Source: Streptomyces sp. NBC_01116
GTDB taxonomy: Bacteria; Actinomycetota; Actinomycetes; Streptomycetales; Streptomycetaceae
Reading direction: 5' to 3'
Assembly (NCBI RefSeq): GCF_041435495.1
Contig: NZ_CP108644.1
Coordinates: 4,139,501-4,203,500, forward strand
Length of the DNA: 64,000 nt
The translations under genes were made by a program, and so were the position numbers. A model generated the notes under the pieces. That model was not told the DNA's origin. It was given only the letters and a program-made list of their open reading frames with translations, and made no database searches. This document shows positions 36,248 to 45,283 of this stretch, in pieces; position 1 is the first letter of the stretch; every line of letters starts with the position of its first letter.

Positions 36248-37546
36248 ATGAGTTCCCCTCTCCGGTTCGACCGCGCGCACACCGACGACCTGATGTCCTT
36301 CCTGGCGGCCAGCCCGTCCCCGTACCACGCCGTGGCGAACGCCGCCGCGCGCCTGGAGGAGGCCGGCTTCCGGCAGGTCGAGGAGACCGCCGCCTGGGAC
36401 GCGTCGGCCGGTGGGAAGTACGTGCTGCGCGGCGGGGCGATCGTCGCCTGGTACGTCCCGGAGGGCGCCGGGGCGCACACCCCGTTCCGGATCGCCGGGG
36501 CGCACACCGACTCCCCGAACCTGCGGGTGAAGCCGCTCCCCGACACCGGGGCGCACGGCTGGCGCCAGATCGCCGTCGAGGTCTACGGCGGCACCCTGCT
36601 GAACACCTGGCTCGACCGGGACCTGGGCCTGGCCGGGCGGATCTCGCTGCGGGACGGCACCCACCGGCTGGTCAACATCGACCGGGCGCTGCTGCGCGTG
36701 CCGCAGCTGGCCGTGCACCTGGACCGGTCGGCCAACACCGAGGGGCTCAAGCTCGACCGGCAGAAGCACATGCAGCCGATCTGGGGGCTCGGCGACGTCG
36801 AGGAGGGCGACCTGATCCGCTTCGTCGCCGAGGAGGCGGGCGTGGACGCGGAGGACGTCACCGGCTGGGACCTGATGCCGCACGCCATCGAGCCGCCCTC
36901 GTACCTGGGCCGGGACCGGGAGCTGGTGGCCGGCCCCCGGATGGACAACCTCCTCTCGGTGCACGCCGCGACCGCCGCCCTGGCCGCCGTCGCCGGGCAG
37001 GACGACGCCGACATCCCGTACATCCCGGTGCTCGCGGCCTTCGACCACGAGGAGAACGGCTCCCAGTCCGACACCGGGGCCGACGGGCCGCTGCTGGGCT
37101 CGGTGCTGGAGCGCTCGGTGTTCGCGCGCGGCGGCACGTACGAGGACCGCGCCCGCGCCTTCGCCGGCACGGTCTGCCTCTCCTCCGACACCGGCCACGC
37201 CGTACACCCCAACTACGCGGAGCGGCACGACCCGACGCACCACCCGGTCGCCAACGGCGGGCCGATCCTCAAGGTCAACGTCAACATGCGGTACGCCACC
37301 GACGGCAGCGGCCGTGCGGTGTTCGCCGCGGCCTGCGAGAAGGCGGGCGTGCCGTGGCAGAGCTTCGTGTCCAACAACGCGATGCCCTGCGGCACCACGA
37401 TCGGACCGATCACCGCGGCCCGGCACGGCATCCAGACCGTGGACATCGGCGTGGCGATCCTCTCGATGCACAGCGCGCGTGAGCTGTGCGGCGCCGACGA
37501 CCCGTACCTGCTGGCGAACGCGCTCGCCGCGTTCCTCGCGGGCTGA
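36248..37546 (+). CDS. M18 family aminopeptidase
   Basis: A 432-aa metallopeptidase of the aspartyl aminopeptidase (M18) family, about the usual length. Zinc-site segments are visible: GAHTDSPNLRVKPLP, FDHEENGSQSDTGADGPLL and DTGHAVHPNYAERHD. The C-terminal VSNNAMPCGTTIGPITAARHGIQTVDIGVAILSMHS-type block is characteristic. It removes N-terminal residues, preferentially acidic, from cytoplasmic peptides. ATG 36248 opens the conserved N-terminus (FDRAHTDDLMSFLAASPSPYHAV). Confidence 0.94.
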   Translation: MSSPLRFDRAHTDDLMSFLAASPSPYHAVANAAARLEEAGFRQVEETAAWDASAGGKYVLRGGAIVAWYVPEGAGAHTPFRIAGAHTDSPNLRVKPLPDTGAHGWRQIAVEVYGGTLLNTWLDRDLGLAGRISLRDGTHRLVNIDRALLRVPQLAVHLDRSANTEGLKLDRQKHMQPIWGLGDVEEGDLIRFVAEEAGVDAEDVTGWDLMPHAIEPPSYLGRDRELVAGPRMDNLLSVHAATAALAAVAGQDDADIPYIPVLAAFDHEENGSQSDTGADGPLLGSVLERSVFARGGTYEDRARAFAGTVCLSSDTGHAVHPNYAERHDPTHHPVANGGPILKVNVNMRYATDGSGRAVFAAACEKAGVPWQSFVSNNAMPCGTTIGPITAARHGIQTVDIGVAILSMHSARELCGADDPYLLANALAAFLAG

Positions 37547-37647
37547 CCCGTCACCCCAACCGTCTTCTCACACATGGTTGTTGCCGGGCCGGGTACGCGA
37601 CTCGTACACCGACCCGGACTCACCGGGCGGTCGAGGAGGCGGGATTC

Positions 37648-37869
37648 ATGGGACTCGGAGGATGCATTCTCCTGATCGGTGGGGGCGCGATCCTGGCGTT
37701 CGCCACGGACTGGAAGATGGACACCGTCAATGTCGACGTGGTCGGCTGGATCATGATGCTCGTCGGCCTCGTGGGGGTCTTCGTCTACATGAGCATCGCG
37801 CGGCGCCGCCGTATGGTCGTGCCGCCCACCACCACCGTCGTCTCGGACGACGAGCGCCGCTACCACTGA
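37648..37869 (+). CDS. DUF6458 family small membrane protein
   Basis: A 73-aa protein with two transmembrane helices (LGGCILLIGGGAILAFAT and VVGWIMMLVGLVGVFVYM), a basic stop-transfer RRRR stretch and a short polar tail. It matches the DUF6458 pattern common in actinobacteria. GGAGG precedes the ATG at 37648. Function unknown. Confidence 0.8.
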   Translation: MGLGGCILLIGGGAILAFATDWKMDTVNVDVVGWIMMLVGLVGVFVYMSIARRRRMVVPPTTTVVSDDERRYH

Positions 37870-38087
37870 CGGCCCGCACCACGACCGGCCCGCACCACCG
37901 CTGACGGCCCGTACGAAGACCGGTCCTCGCTCCCGCTGAGCGGGCGCGCGAAGACCGGTCGGCGGGGACGGCCGAAAGCCGTCACGGGTCGGTCGGCTCT
38001 GCGCGGGACCTGCGGAATCCCCGATATTCTGGTGTCGGATCCCGCGCCCCCACCGTGGGCGCGTCCGGCCCGGAAGGGGAGCCGCCC

Positions 38088-40931
38088 GTGGAGTTCCGGC
38101 TGCTCGGCACGGTCTCCGTCGAAACGCTCACCGGGCCCCTGCCCCTGGGGCCGGCCAAGCGGCGCAGTCTGCTCGCCGCTCTGCTGCTGTCCGCCAACAC
38201 GCCGGTCTCCATCGGGCGGTTGACGGAATGCCTGTGGGACGACGAGCCGCCGTCCCAGGCCCGAGGCGTCATCCAGGGGCACGTCTCCCGGCTGCGCGCC
38301 CTGCTGGCGGGCGCGGACGCGGAGGCGTACGGAGTGGAGCTGGCCACCCTCGGCGACGCGTACGTGCTGCGGGTCCCGGAGACGCTGCTGGACTCGCAGC
38401 GGTTCGAGGAACTGCTGATGCTGGCCCGCGAGCAGCGCGGCCCCGCCGATGCCGTGCTGATGCTGAAGGAGGCCCTGTCCCTGTGGCAGGGCCCCGCGCT
38501 CAGCGGCGCGTTCGCCGGTCCGCCGCTCCGGGTGGCCGCGCACTCCCTGGAGGAATCACGGCTGGCGACGGTCGAGCTGCTGTCCCGCGCCTACGGGGCG
38601 CTCGGGGAACACCACCGGGCCGCCGCCCTGTTGACCGCGGAGACGGCGGCGCATCCGCTGCGCGAGTCGCTGGCCGCGGAGCTGATGCTGGCGCTGTTCC
38701 GGGCGGGTCGTCAGTCGGAGGCGCTGGACCGCTTCCACCGTACGCGGCGGCTCCTCGCCGACGAGTTGGGCATCGACCCGGGGCACGAGCTGGCCGACGC
38801 GTACGCGCTGATCCTGCGCGGGGCCTCGGGGCCCCTCCCGGGCACCGCCCCGCCGGAGGCCGCGCCGCCTCCACCTGCCGCCGGGCCGCCCGGTGCCGGG
38901 GCGCCGGTGCGTGTCACCGGAGACGGTCCGGGAGCGGACGGTCCGGAAGCAGACGCCCCCGCCCCGCCGCGGCCGCCCCTCCCGGCCGTTCCGCCGTCGC
39001 ACACCGGCCAACCGCACCCCGTCGACCTGCTGCCCCGCGCACCCCGCGGCTTCCACGGGCGCGCCGCCGAACTGGCCGCGCTCAGCCGGTCGGCGGCGGG
39101 TGAGGCGCCGGTCTGTCTGGTCACCGGTCCGGCCGGGGTCGGCAAGACCGCGCTGGCCCTCCAGTGGGCGCACCGCAACCCCGCGCTCTTCCCGGACGGG
39201 CGGCTCTTCGCCGATCTGCGCGGGTTCAGCGCGGCCGGGGAGCCCGCGCCCATCGACGTCCTGCGGGAATTCCTGCTCGCACTCGGCGTCTCCCCGCGCC
39301 GCGTCCCGGAGTCCGTGCCCGCCGCCGCCGCGCTGTTCCGCTCGCTGACCGCCCGGCGCGGGCTGCTGGTGGTCCTGGACAACGCCCGCGACTCCGCCAC
39401 CGTCAGGACCCTGCTGCCGGGCGGCGCCGACTGCGTCACCCTGGTCACCAGCCGCCACCGGCTGGAGGGGCTCATCGCCTCGGACGCCGCCCGGCCGGTC
39501 CCGCTCGACACCCTGGAGACCGACGACGGCACGGCACTGCTCACCGGAGTGCTGGGGGAGGAGCGGGTCCTCGCCGAACCGGTGGCGGCCCGCCGGCTCT
39601 CCGAGCTGTGCGGCGGACTGCCCCTCGCCCTGCGCGTCACCGCCGCCCGCCTCGCCGGACGGCCCCACTGGACGCTGGCCGCGCTGGCCGGGGAGCTGGC
39701 CGACGAGCGCGGCCGTCTGGCGTATCTCGACGTGGACGACACCGGGGTCGCCGCCGCGCTGCGGCTCACCGTGCAGCAGCTGCCGCCCGGGGCCGTCCAC
39801 CAGCTCGCGCGGCTCGGCCACCATCCGGGCGGCCACTACGACCCGTACGCCGCGGCCGCCCTCGCGGGAACGGATCCGGTCACCGCCAGGGCGGCGCTGG
39901 AGCGACTGGCCGCCGCCCACCTCGTCACCGAGACCGCACCCGGGCGCTGGGTCCTGCACGACCTGGTGCGCCTCTACGCCCGGAGCCTGGACCCGGCGTC
40001 CGCGCGCGAGGCCCTGATCGGGGTGCTCGACCACTGCATCGCCACCGCCCTGGCCGCCGCCGACACGGCGGAGCCCGGCGGCGAACCCTGCTTCGTGCTC
40101 CCGGAGGACTACCGCAGGCCCAGCGCCGTGCAGGACTTCGCCGACCGCGCGGAGGCGATGCGCTGGCTGGCCACCGAGCGCGAGGACCTGGCGCTGGCCG
40201 CCCTCGCGGCCCGGGAGGCGGGGCTCGACGACCGGGCCTGGCGGATCATCCTGCTCCAGTGGCCGCAGATGGTGTGGCGGGCCCGGGACAGCTGGTCCCC
40301 GCTGCTGGAGCTGGCCCTGGAGTCGGCGCGCGCCGGGAAGGACGCGTACGCGGAGTCGCGGGTGCTCGCGCTGCTGGGCTGGGTGCTGACGGAGGAGGGC
40401 CGCACCACCGAGGCCGTCGCCCTGCTGGAGCGCTCGCCCGCGCTCGCCCGGGAGGCCGGCGATCCGCTGGGCGAGGCGACCGCGCTGATCAACCTGGCGA
40501 TCGTCCAGGCCGAGCTGGGCGCGCTCCCCACGGGTCTGGAGAACTGCGCACGCGCCGTCACGCTGGCGCGCCGGGAGGGCGACCGGCACACGGAGATGCT
40601 CGCGCTCCAGCACCTCGCCCGGATGCACCTGACCGCACGCCGCCCCGAGGAGGCCCTCGCCTGCGCACGGGCCGGGCTCGATCTGGGACCCGAGCACGAG
40701 GAGGCGGCGCGCCGCTCCCTGCTGCTGGCCGTCTGCGGCGAGGCCCGGCTGGCCCTGGGCGACGAGGAGGACGGCGTACAGCTGCTGGACCGGGCCGCAC
40801 AGGAGGCGGAGCGGGCCGGCTACGACGTGGGCGCCGTACGGGCCCTGGCGGCGCTGCTGCGGGTGTCCGCGCGGACGGAGTTCCGGCGGCGGCACGACGA
40901 GGCGCTGCGACGGCTCGCCGAGGAGAGCTAG
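38088..40931 (+). CDS. AfsR/SARP-family transcriptional regulator
   Basis: A 947-aa regulator with AfsR-like order. An OmpR-type winged helix covers ~1-90 (MEFRLLGTVSVETLTGPL, GHVSRLRALL) and a bacterial transcriptional activation domain ~95-240. A Pro-rich linker follows, then an NB-ARC ATPase whose P-loop GPAGVGKT is at 347-354 (VVLDNARDS as Walker B). TPR-like helices occupy ~700-900. GTG 38088 follows GGAAGGGG. AfsR-type proteins integrate kinase signals into secondary-metabolite control, but no cluster is adjacent and the targets are unknown. Confidence 0.88.
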   Translation: MEFRLLGTVSVETLTGPLPLGPAKRRSLLAALLLSANTPVSIGRLTECLWDDEPPSQARGVIQGHVSRLRALLAGADAEAYGVELATLGDAYVLRVPETLLDSQRFEELLMLAREQRGPADAVLMLKEALSLWQGPALSGAFAGPPLRVAAHSLEESRLATVELLSRAYGALGEHHRAAALLTAETAAHPLRESLAAELMLALFRAGRQSEALDRFHRTRRLLADELGIDPGHELADAYALILRGASGPLPGTAPPEAAPPPPAAGPPGAGAPVRVTGDGPGADGPEADAPAPPRPPLPAVPPSHTGQPHPVDLLPRAPRGFHGRAAELAALSRSAAGEAPVCLVTGPAGVGKTALALQWAHRNPALFPDGRLFADLRGFSAAGEPAPIDVLREFLLALGVSPRRVPESVPAAAALFRSLTARRGLLVVLDNARDSATVRTLLPGGADCVTLVTSRHRLEGLIASDAARPVPLDTLETDDGTALLTGVLGEERVLAEPVAARRLSELCGGLPLALRVTAARLAGRPHWTLAALAGELADERGRLAYLDVDDTGVAAALRLTVQQLPPGAVHQLARLGHHPGGHYDPYAAAALAGTDPVTARAALERLAAAHLVTETAPGRWVLHDLVRLYARSLDPASAREALIGVLDHCIATALAAADTAEPGGEPCFVLPEDYRRPSAVQDFADRAEAMRWLATEREDLALAALAAREAGLDDRAWRIILLQWPQMVWRARDSWSPLLELALESARAGKDAYAESRVLALLGWVLTEEGRTTEAVALLERSPALAREAGDPLGEATALINLAIVQAELGALPTGLENCARAVTLARREGDRHTEMLALQHLARMHLTARRPEEALACARAGLDLGPEHEEAARRSLLLAVCGEARLALGDEEDGVQLLDRAAQEAERAGYDVGAVRALAALLRVSARTEFRRRHDEALRRLAEES

Positions 40932-41076
40932 GGCCCCGGGGAGACCGGCGTCAGCGGGACGGCAGCGGGACGGCAGCGATACGTGAGCGGCGGCGGGCAG
41001 AGTCGTTCCCGTCAGCCGCTCAAGGGCGAGCGTCTCGACCGGACGTCCGCCTCACCGTCACCTCGGGGGAATCTCC

Positions 41077-41787
41077 ATGCGCACCTTCCGCGACCGCACC
41101 ACCGTCCTGGCCGCCGCGACCACGGCCGCCCTCGCCCTCACACTCACCGCCTGCGGTGACGACGGCACCGGCACCCGGTCGGAGGGCCCGGCGGCGACCG
41201 ACTCCGCGACCGTCGCCGCCGAGTCCCCGCAGGCCGCCGACGACGCGGCGGAGACCGGCACCACGGGCTCCACCGGCAGTGGCACCGGCACCGCGAAGGC
41301 AGCGGGCACCACCAAGAGCTCCGGCGGCTCCACCACCTCCGGCGACACGTCCGCCAAGGCCTCCGCCCCGCTGTGCACGGCGAAGGGGCTGACGATCACC
41401 GCCGAGCGGCCGGACGGCCCGCCCTACACCCACCTCACGCTGAGCGCGAAGAACACCTCCGGTGCCGGCTGCGAGATGAAGGAGTACCCGCACATCCACT
41501 TCCTGGACAACGCCCGGGGCGTCGTCCCGCCCGTCGCCAGGAGCAAGCCGCAGGCCCAGGTGGTCCTGGAGCCCGGCCAGTCCGCCTACGCAGCGGTGCG
41601 CATGTCCGAGGGCGGCCGGAAGGAGAGCACCGAGACGGTGAAGGAGTTCACGGTCACGCTGAAGGCCAACGGCGGCGGCATGGCGGTCGTGCGGTCCCCC
41701 GCCCCCGAGGGCCTCTCCGTCAACCCGCAGAAGTGGGCCACCGGCTACTGGACCACCGAGCTGCGCAACGGCGCCGACGACTTCTAG
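41077..41787 (+). CDS. DUF4232 domain lipoprotein
   Basis: A 236-aa secreted lipoprotein. The signal peptide ends in LTAC with Cys26. A Ser/Thr/Gly/Ala-rich spacer reaches ~95, followed by the ~135-aa DUF4232 beta-sandwich (LTLSAKNTSGAGCEMKEYPHIHFL and YAAVRMSEGG). The two domain cysteines, near residues 99 and 131, may pair. The spacer suggests exposure on the outer envelope. Function unknown. Confidence 0.85.
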   Translation: MRTFRDRTTVLAAATTAALALTLTACGDDGTGTRSEGPAATDSATVAAESPQAADDAAETGTTGSTGSGTGTAKAAGTTKSSGGSTTSGDTSAKASAPLCTAKGLTITAERPDGPPYTHLTLSAKNTSGAGCEMKEYPHIHFLDNARGVVPPVARSKPQAQVVLEPGQSAYAAVRMSEGGRKESTETVKEFTVTLKANGGGMAVVRSPAPEGLSVNPQKWATGYWTTELRNGADDF

Positions 41788-41830
41788 GGCGTGTGGGCCG
41801 CCCGCCGGCCCCCTCCGGCCCCCGGCCTCC

Positions 41831-43648
41831 TCAGCCCTGCTCGTCCATGCCTGCCAGCACCAGCGGCAGCCGGGGCGTTCCCTCCGCGGTCACGCGGACG
41901 GGGACGCCCCAGTCCTGCTGGTGCACATGGCAGGCCGGGTACTCGTTGGCCGGGTCGTCGTCGCAGGACGCCGCCATCGCGGAGACGTGCAGCACGCCCT
42001 CCGTGACCCCGTCCGCGAGGACCAGGTCGCGCCCGAGGTCCGTCCCCGCGCCGGAGCCGTCCGCCAGCAGTTCGGGCGGGGTCGCGGAGACCAGCAGCCG
42101 GGTCGAGGGGCCGTAGCGGGTGTCGAGCTTCTGGCCCGCGGGCGCCTGGAAGACCACGTCGAGGCGGAGGGTGCCCGGGGCGATCTCGGTCGCGGCCCGC
42201 CGGGTGCGGTGCGCCCGGTCGGCGACCCGGACCGCCTCCTCCGGCAGCCGGAGCCGGGTCAGCCGGTGGCGGGCCGACTCGACGACGACCAGATCGCCGT
42301 CGACCAGCACCGCGTCGCTGGGCTCGCGGACGTCGGTGGCCAGGGTGGTGACCTCGCCGGAGTCCGGGTCGTACCGGCGCAGGGCGTGGTTGTACGTGTC
42401 GCTGATCGCGACGGACCCGTCGGGCAGCGCGGTCACGCCGAGCGGATGCTGGAGGAGTGCCTGGCCTGCGGCCCCGTCGCGGTGGCCGAAGTCGAAGAGG
42501 CCGGTGCCGACGGCGGTGCGGACGTGCTCGTCGCGGTCGATCCAGCGCAGCGCGGAGGTCTCCGAGTCGGCGACCCAGAGCCGCTCCCCGTCGGCGGAGA
42601 CGGCGAGCCCGGACGGCTGGGCGAACCAGGCCTCGGCGCCCGGCCCGTCGACCAGGCCCTCGTTGGTGGTCCCGGCGGCGACGCGTACGGTCGCGCTCTC
42701 CGGGTCGTACGTCCACAGCTGGTGCACGCCCGCCATGGCGATCCACAGCCGGTCGCCGAACCAGGCGATGTCCCACGGCGAGGAGAGGTCCACCTCGCGC
42801 GCCGGGCCGCTGGTCGGGGTCCCCTGCCACCACTGGCGGCCGGTCCCGGCGAGGGTGCTGGTCACGCCGGTCGTGAGGTCCAGGGCGCGGAGGGCGTGGT
42901 TGACGGTGTCCGCGACGGCGATCCGGCCGTCCGGGAGCACGGCGAGCCCCTGCGGTTCGCTGAACCGGGCCTCGTCCGGGCCACCGTCGCCCAACCCGCG
43001 TACCCCCGTGCCGAAGTGGCGGCGCACGGTCTCGCCGTCGGCGTCCAGCTCGACGAGGCGGTGCCGGGTGGTGTCGGAGACCAGGAAGCCGCCGTCCGGC
43101 AGGTGCAGCGCCTTGCCGGGGAAGCGGAGATGCGTGGCGACGGGCTCGGGCGCCACGTAGGGGCCGTCGCCGCGGCGGAGCGTGCCCTTGGCCCCGTGCT
43201 CGGCCTCCAGCTCCTCGACGAGCCTCTCGATGGCGTGCGCGTGGCCCTCGCCCGCGTGCTGGGCGACGACGTAGCCCTCGGGGTCGATCACGACGAGCGT
43301 CGGCCAGGCGCGTACGGCGTACTGCTTCCAGGTGGCCAGCTCGGGGTCGTCGAGGACGGGGTGGTGGACCTCGTACCGCTCGACGGCGTCGACGACGGCC
43401 TGGTGCTCGGCCTCGTGGACGAACTTCGGCGAGTGGACGCCGATGATCACCACGGTGTCGCGGTGCTTCTCCTCCAGCTCGCGCAGCTCGTCCAGGACGT
43501 GCAGGCAGTTCACACAGCAGAACGTCCAGAAGTCGAGGATGACGATGCGCCCTCGCAGGTCGGCGAGGGTGTACTGCTGGTCGCCTGTATTGAGCCAGCC
43601 GCCCTTGCCGATGAGTTCGGGGGCGCGGACGCGTGCACGTGATGCCAT
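41831..43648 (-). CDS. thioredoxin-like protein with NHL repeats
   Basis: A 605-aa cytoplasmic protein; there is no signal peptide. The first ~150 residues are an AhpC/TSA-thioredoxin fold with redox motif CVNC at 45-48 (ILDFWTFCCVNCLHVLDEL). The remainder is a beta-propeller of NHL repeats (FSEPQGLAVLPDGRIAVADTVNHALR and related copies). The architecture matches human NHLRC2 and bacterial relatives of unknown role. ATG 43648 opens the conserved region; the longer in-frame extension lacks conservation. It is divergent from the LURP-one gene. Confidence 0.87.
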   Translation of the reverse strand: MASRARVRAPELIGKGGWLNTGDQQYTLADLRGRIVILDFWTFCCVNCLHVLDELRELEEKHRDTVVIIGVHSPKFVHEAEHQAVVDAVERYEVHHPVLDDPELATWKQYAVRAWPTLVVIDPEGYVVAQHAGEGHAHAIERLVEELEAEHGAKGTLRRGDGPYVAPEPVATHLRFPGKALHLPDGGFLVSDTTRHRLVELDADGETVRRHFGTGVRGLGDGGPDEARFSEPQGLAVLPDGRIAVADTVNHALRALDLTTGVTSTLAGTGRQWWQGTPTSGPAREVDLSSPWDIAWFGDRLWIAMAGVHQLWTYDPESATVRVAAGTTNEGLVDGPGAEAWFAQPSGLAVSADGERLWVADSETSALRWIDRDEHVRTAVGTGLFDFGHRDGAAGQALLQHPLGVTALPDGSVAISDTYNHALRRYDPDSGEVTTLATDVREPSDAVLVDGDLVVVESARHRLTRLRLPEEAVRVADRAHRTRRAATEIAPGTLRLDVVFQAPAGQKLDTRYGPSTRLLVSATPPELLADGSGAGTDLGRDLVLADGVTEGVLHVSAMAASCDDDPANEYPACHVHQQDWGVPVRVTAEGTPRLPLVLAGMDEQG

Positions 43649-43712
43649 GCCACCAGTCAACACCGTCACCGGCTGCACGCATTCCGCCGGACCCCGGGGG
43701 AACCTGTGACCC

Positions 43713-44204
43713 ATGAGACTTCTCGTACGTGAGCGGCTGTTCTCCATCGGCGACGACTATTGGATCGAGGACGATGGGGGCCGCAAGGTCTTCCTCGTCG
43801 ACGGCAAGGCGATGCGGCTGCGCGACACCTTCGAGCTGAAGGACGCCGACGGCCGGGTCGTGATCGAACTGCGGCAGAAGCTGATCAGCCTGCGCGACAC
43901 GATGCTCATCGAGCGGGGCGGCGAGGAGCTGGCCAAGGTCAAGCGCAAGCGGCTGTCGATGCTCCGCAACCACTACCGGGTGACGCTGGTGGACGGCACG
44001 GAGCTGGACGTCAGCGGCAAGATCCTGGACCGCGAGTTCGCCATCGAGTACGACGGCGAACTGCTGGCCCAGATCTCGCGCCGCTGGCTGACCCTCCGGG
44101 ACACGTACGGCATCGACGTCGTCCGGGACGACGCCGACACCGCGCTGCTCATCGCGGTGGCGATGTGCGTGATCGTGCTGGCGGACAAGGACGACGAGGA
44201 CTGA
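43713..44204 (+). CDS. LURP-one-related (DUF567) protein
   Basis: A 163-aa protein of alternating short beta strands (MRLLVRERLFSIGDDYWIED, GRKVFLVDGKAMRLRDTFEL, LDREFAIEYDGELLAQISRRW). It matches the LURP-one/scramblase-like beta-barrel family. A hydrophobic segment ALLIAVAMCVIVLA near the C-terminus could contact membrane or complete the barrel. Function in bacteria is unknown. It converges on the nitrilase gene across parS site 3. Confidence 0.85.
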   Translation: MRLLVRERLFSIGDDYWIEDDGGRKVFLVDGKAMRLRDTFELKDADGRVVIELRQKLISLRDTMLIERGGEELAKVKRKRLSMLRNHYRVTLVDGTELDVSGKILDREFAIEYDGELLAQISRRWLTLRDTYGIDVVRDDADTALLIAVAMCVIVLADKDDED

Positions 44205-44231
44205 GCGGCCCACCGCGCGCGGGCGTCTCGT

Positions 44232-44247
44232 TGTTTCACGTGAAACG
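44232..44247. promoter_or_regulatory. parS site 3 (ParB binding)
   Basis: TGTTTCACGTGAAACG matches the 16-bp parS in 15 positions, with a perfect 14-bp core. The dyad extends to 36 bp (44222-44257) with a single mismatch, between convergent genes as at site 1. It is 17,356 bp from site 2. Confidence 0.92.
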
Positions 44248-44266
44248 ACGAGACGCCTCCAGAGCC

Positions 44267-45061
44267 TCAGAGGCGCGGCGGCGCGAGCCCCAGCCGACGG
44301 TCCTTCAGCGCCGGGAACTGCTCCCGGGTCTCCCGCACCTTCGCCGGATCCAGCTCGACGGTCAGGACTTCCTCGTCCGCGCCCGCCTGGGCCAGCACCT
44401 CGCCCCACGGGTCGACGACGATGCTGTGCCCGGCCTGCTGGATGTCGCCATGGGTGCCCGCCGTCCCGACCGCCAGGACGTACGCCTGGTTCTCCACGGC
44501 ACGGGCCTGCGCGAGGAGCGTCCAGTGGGAGCGCCGGCGCTCGGGCCAGCCCGCCGCGACGACCAGCGTCTCGGCACCCGCGTCGACGAGTCCCCGGAAC
44601 TGCTCGGGGAAGCGCAGGTCGTAACAGGTGGCGAGGCCCAGGGTCGTGTCCGGCAGGGCGACGGTCACCAACTCCTCGCCCGCGCCCATCATCACCGCCT
44701 CGCCCTTGTCGAAGCCGAAGCGGTGGATCTTGCGGTAGACGGCCGTGCGCTCACCCCGGGGTGAGAAGACCAGGCTGGTGTTGTAGAGGGTGCCGTCGTC
44801 CGCCCGTTCGACGAAGGAGCCGGCGTGCAGCCAGGTCCCGGCCTCGGCCGCGGCCTTCGCCATCACCTCGTGCGTGGGTCCTTCCAGCGGCTCGGCCTCC
44901 GCCTCGAAGGCGGTGTAGGCGAACGCCCCGACCGGCCACAGCTCTGGAAGAACCACCAGGTCAGCGCCCCGCTGGGCGACCACCAGCGAAGCCGCCCGCG
45001 CCCTGCGGGCATCGACGGATTCGTCCGGGTCAACTGCGATCTGGATGAGAGAGGCGCGCAC
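44267..45061 (-). CDS. carbon-nitrogen hydrolase (nitrilase superfamily)
   Basis: A 264-aa amidase with the Glu-Lys-Cys triad: Glu40 (VLPELWPVG), Lys111 (YRKIHRFG) and Cys146 (ATCYDLRFPEQFRGL). Length fits single-domain members such as omega-amidase or Nit-type dGSH amidases. The substrate cannot be assigned. It converges on the LURP-one gene and is divergent from the mycothiol-dependent isomerase-like gene. Confidence 0.9.
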   Translation of the reverse strand: MRASLIQIAVDPDESVDARRARAASLVVAQRGADLVVLPELWPVGAFAYTAFEAEAEPLEGPTHEVMAKAAAEAGTWLHAGSFVERADDGTLYNTSLVFSPRGERTAVYRKIHRFGFDKGEAVMMGAGEELVTVALPDTTLGLATCYDLRFPEQFRGLVDAGAETLVVAAGWPERRRSHWTLLAQARAVENQAYVLAVGTAGTHGDIQQAGHSIVVDPWGEVLAQAGADEEVLTVELDPAKVRETREQFPALKDRRLGLAPPRL

Positions 45062-45151
45062 ACTACCACCGTCCTGGCATTCAAGCCGTCAACACGGGCC
45101 TACGATCGTCACACCAAAGCACTGCCGGGGTGCCTGCTCGCAGCGTAACTT

Positions 45152-45172
45152 GGACCCACCGCCGGTGGGTCC
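45152..45172. other. perfect hairpin in divergent intergenic region
   Basis: GGACCCACC and GGTGGGTCC form a 9-bp stem with a 3-nt loop, midway between two divergent genes. It could be an operator or a 5' leader structure; neither gene ends here. Confidence 0.4.
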
Positions 45173-45283
45173 GGCGGTCGAACCTCCCACGCAGCTCGCC
45201 GACAGCGCCGTCAGTGCCAGCCCACCCGCCAGCACTCCCTGCTCTCTCCAGCCCATGCACCGCAGAACCGCACGAGGGGTCCC

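Noticed and set aside
45089-45256. A 55-codon minus-strand frame with a hydrophobic start and Cys, resembling a small lipoprotein
   Set aside because: The lipobox has Ser at -3, third-position GC is low, it contains TTA, and it overlaps a divergent control region.
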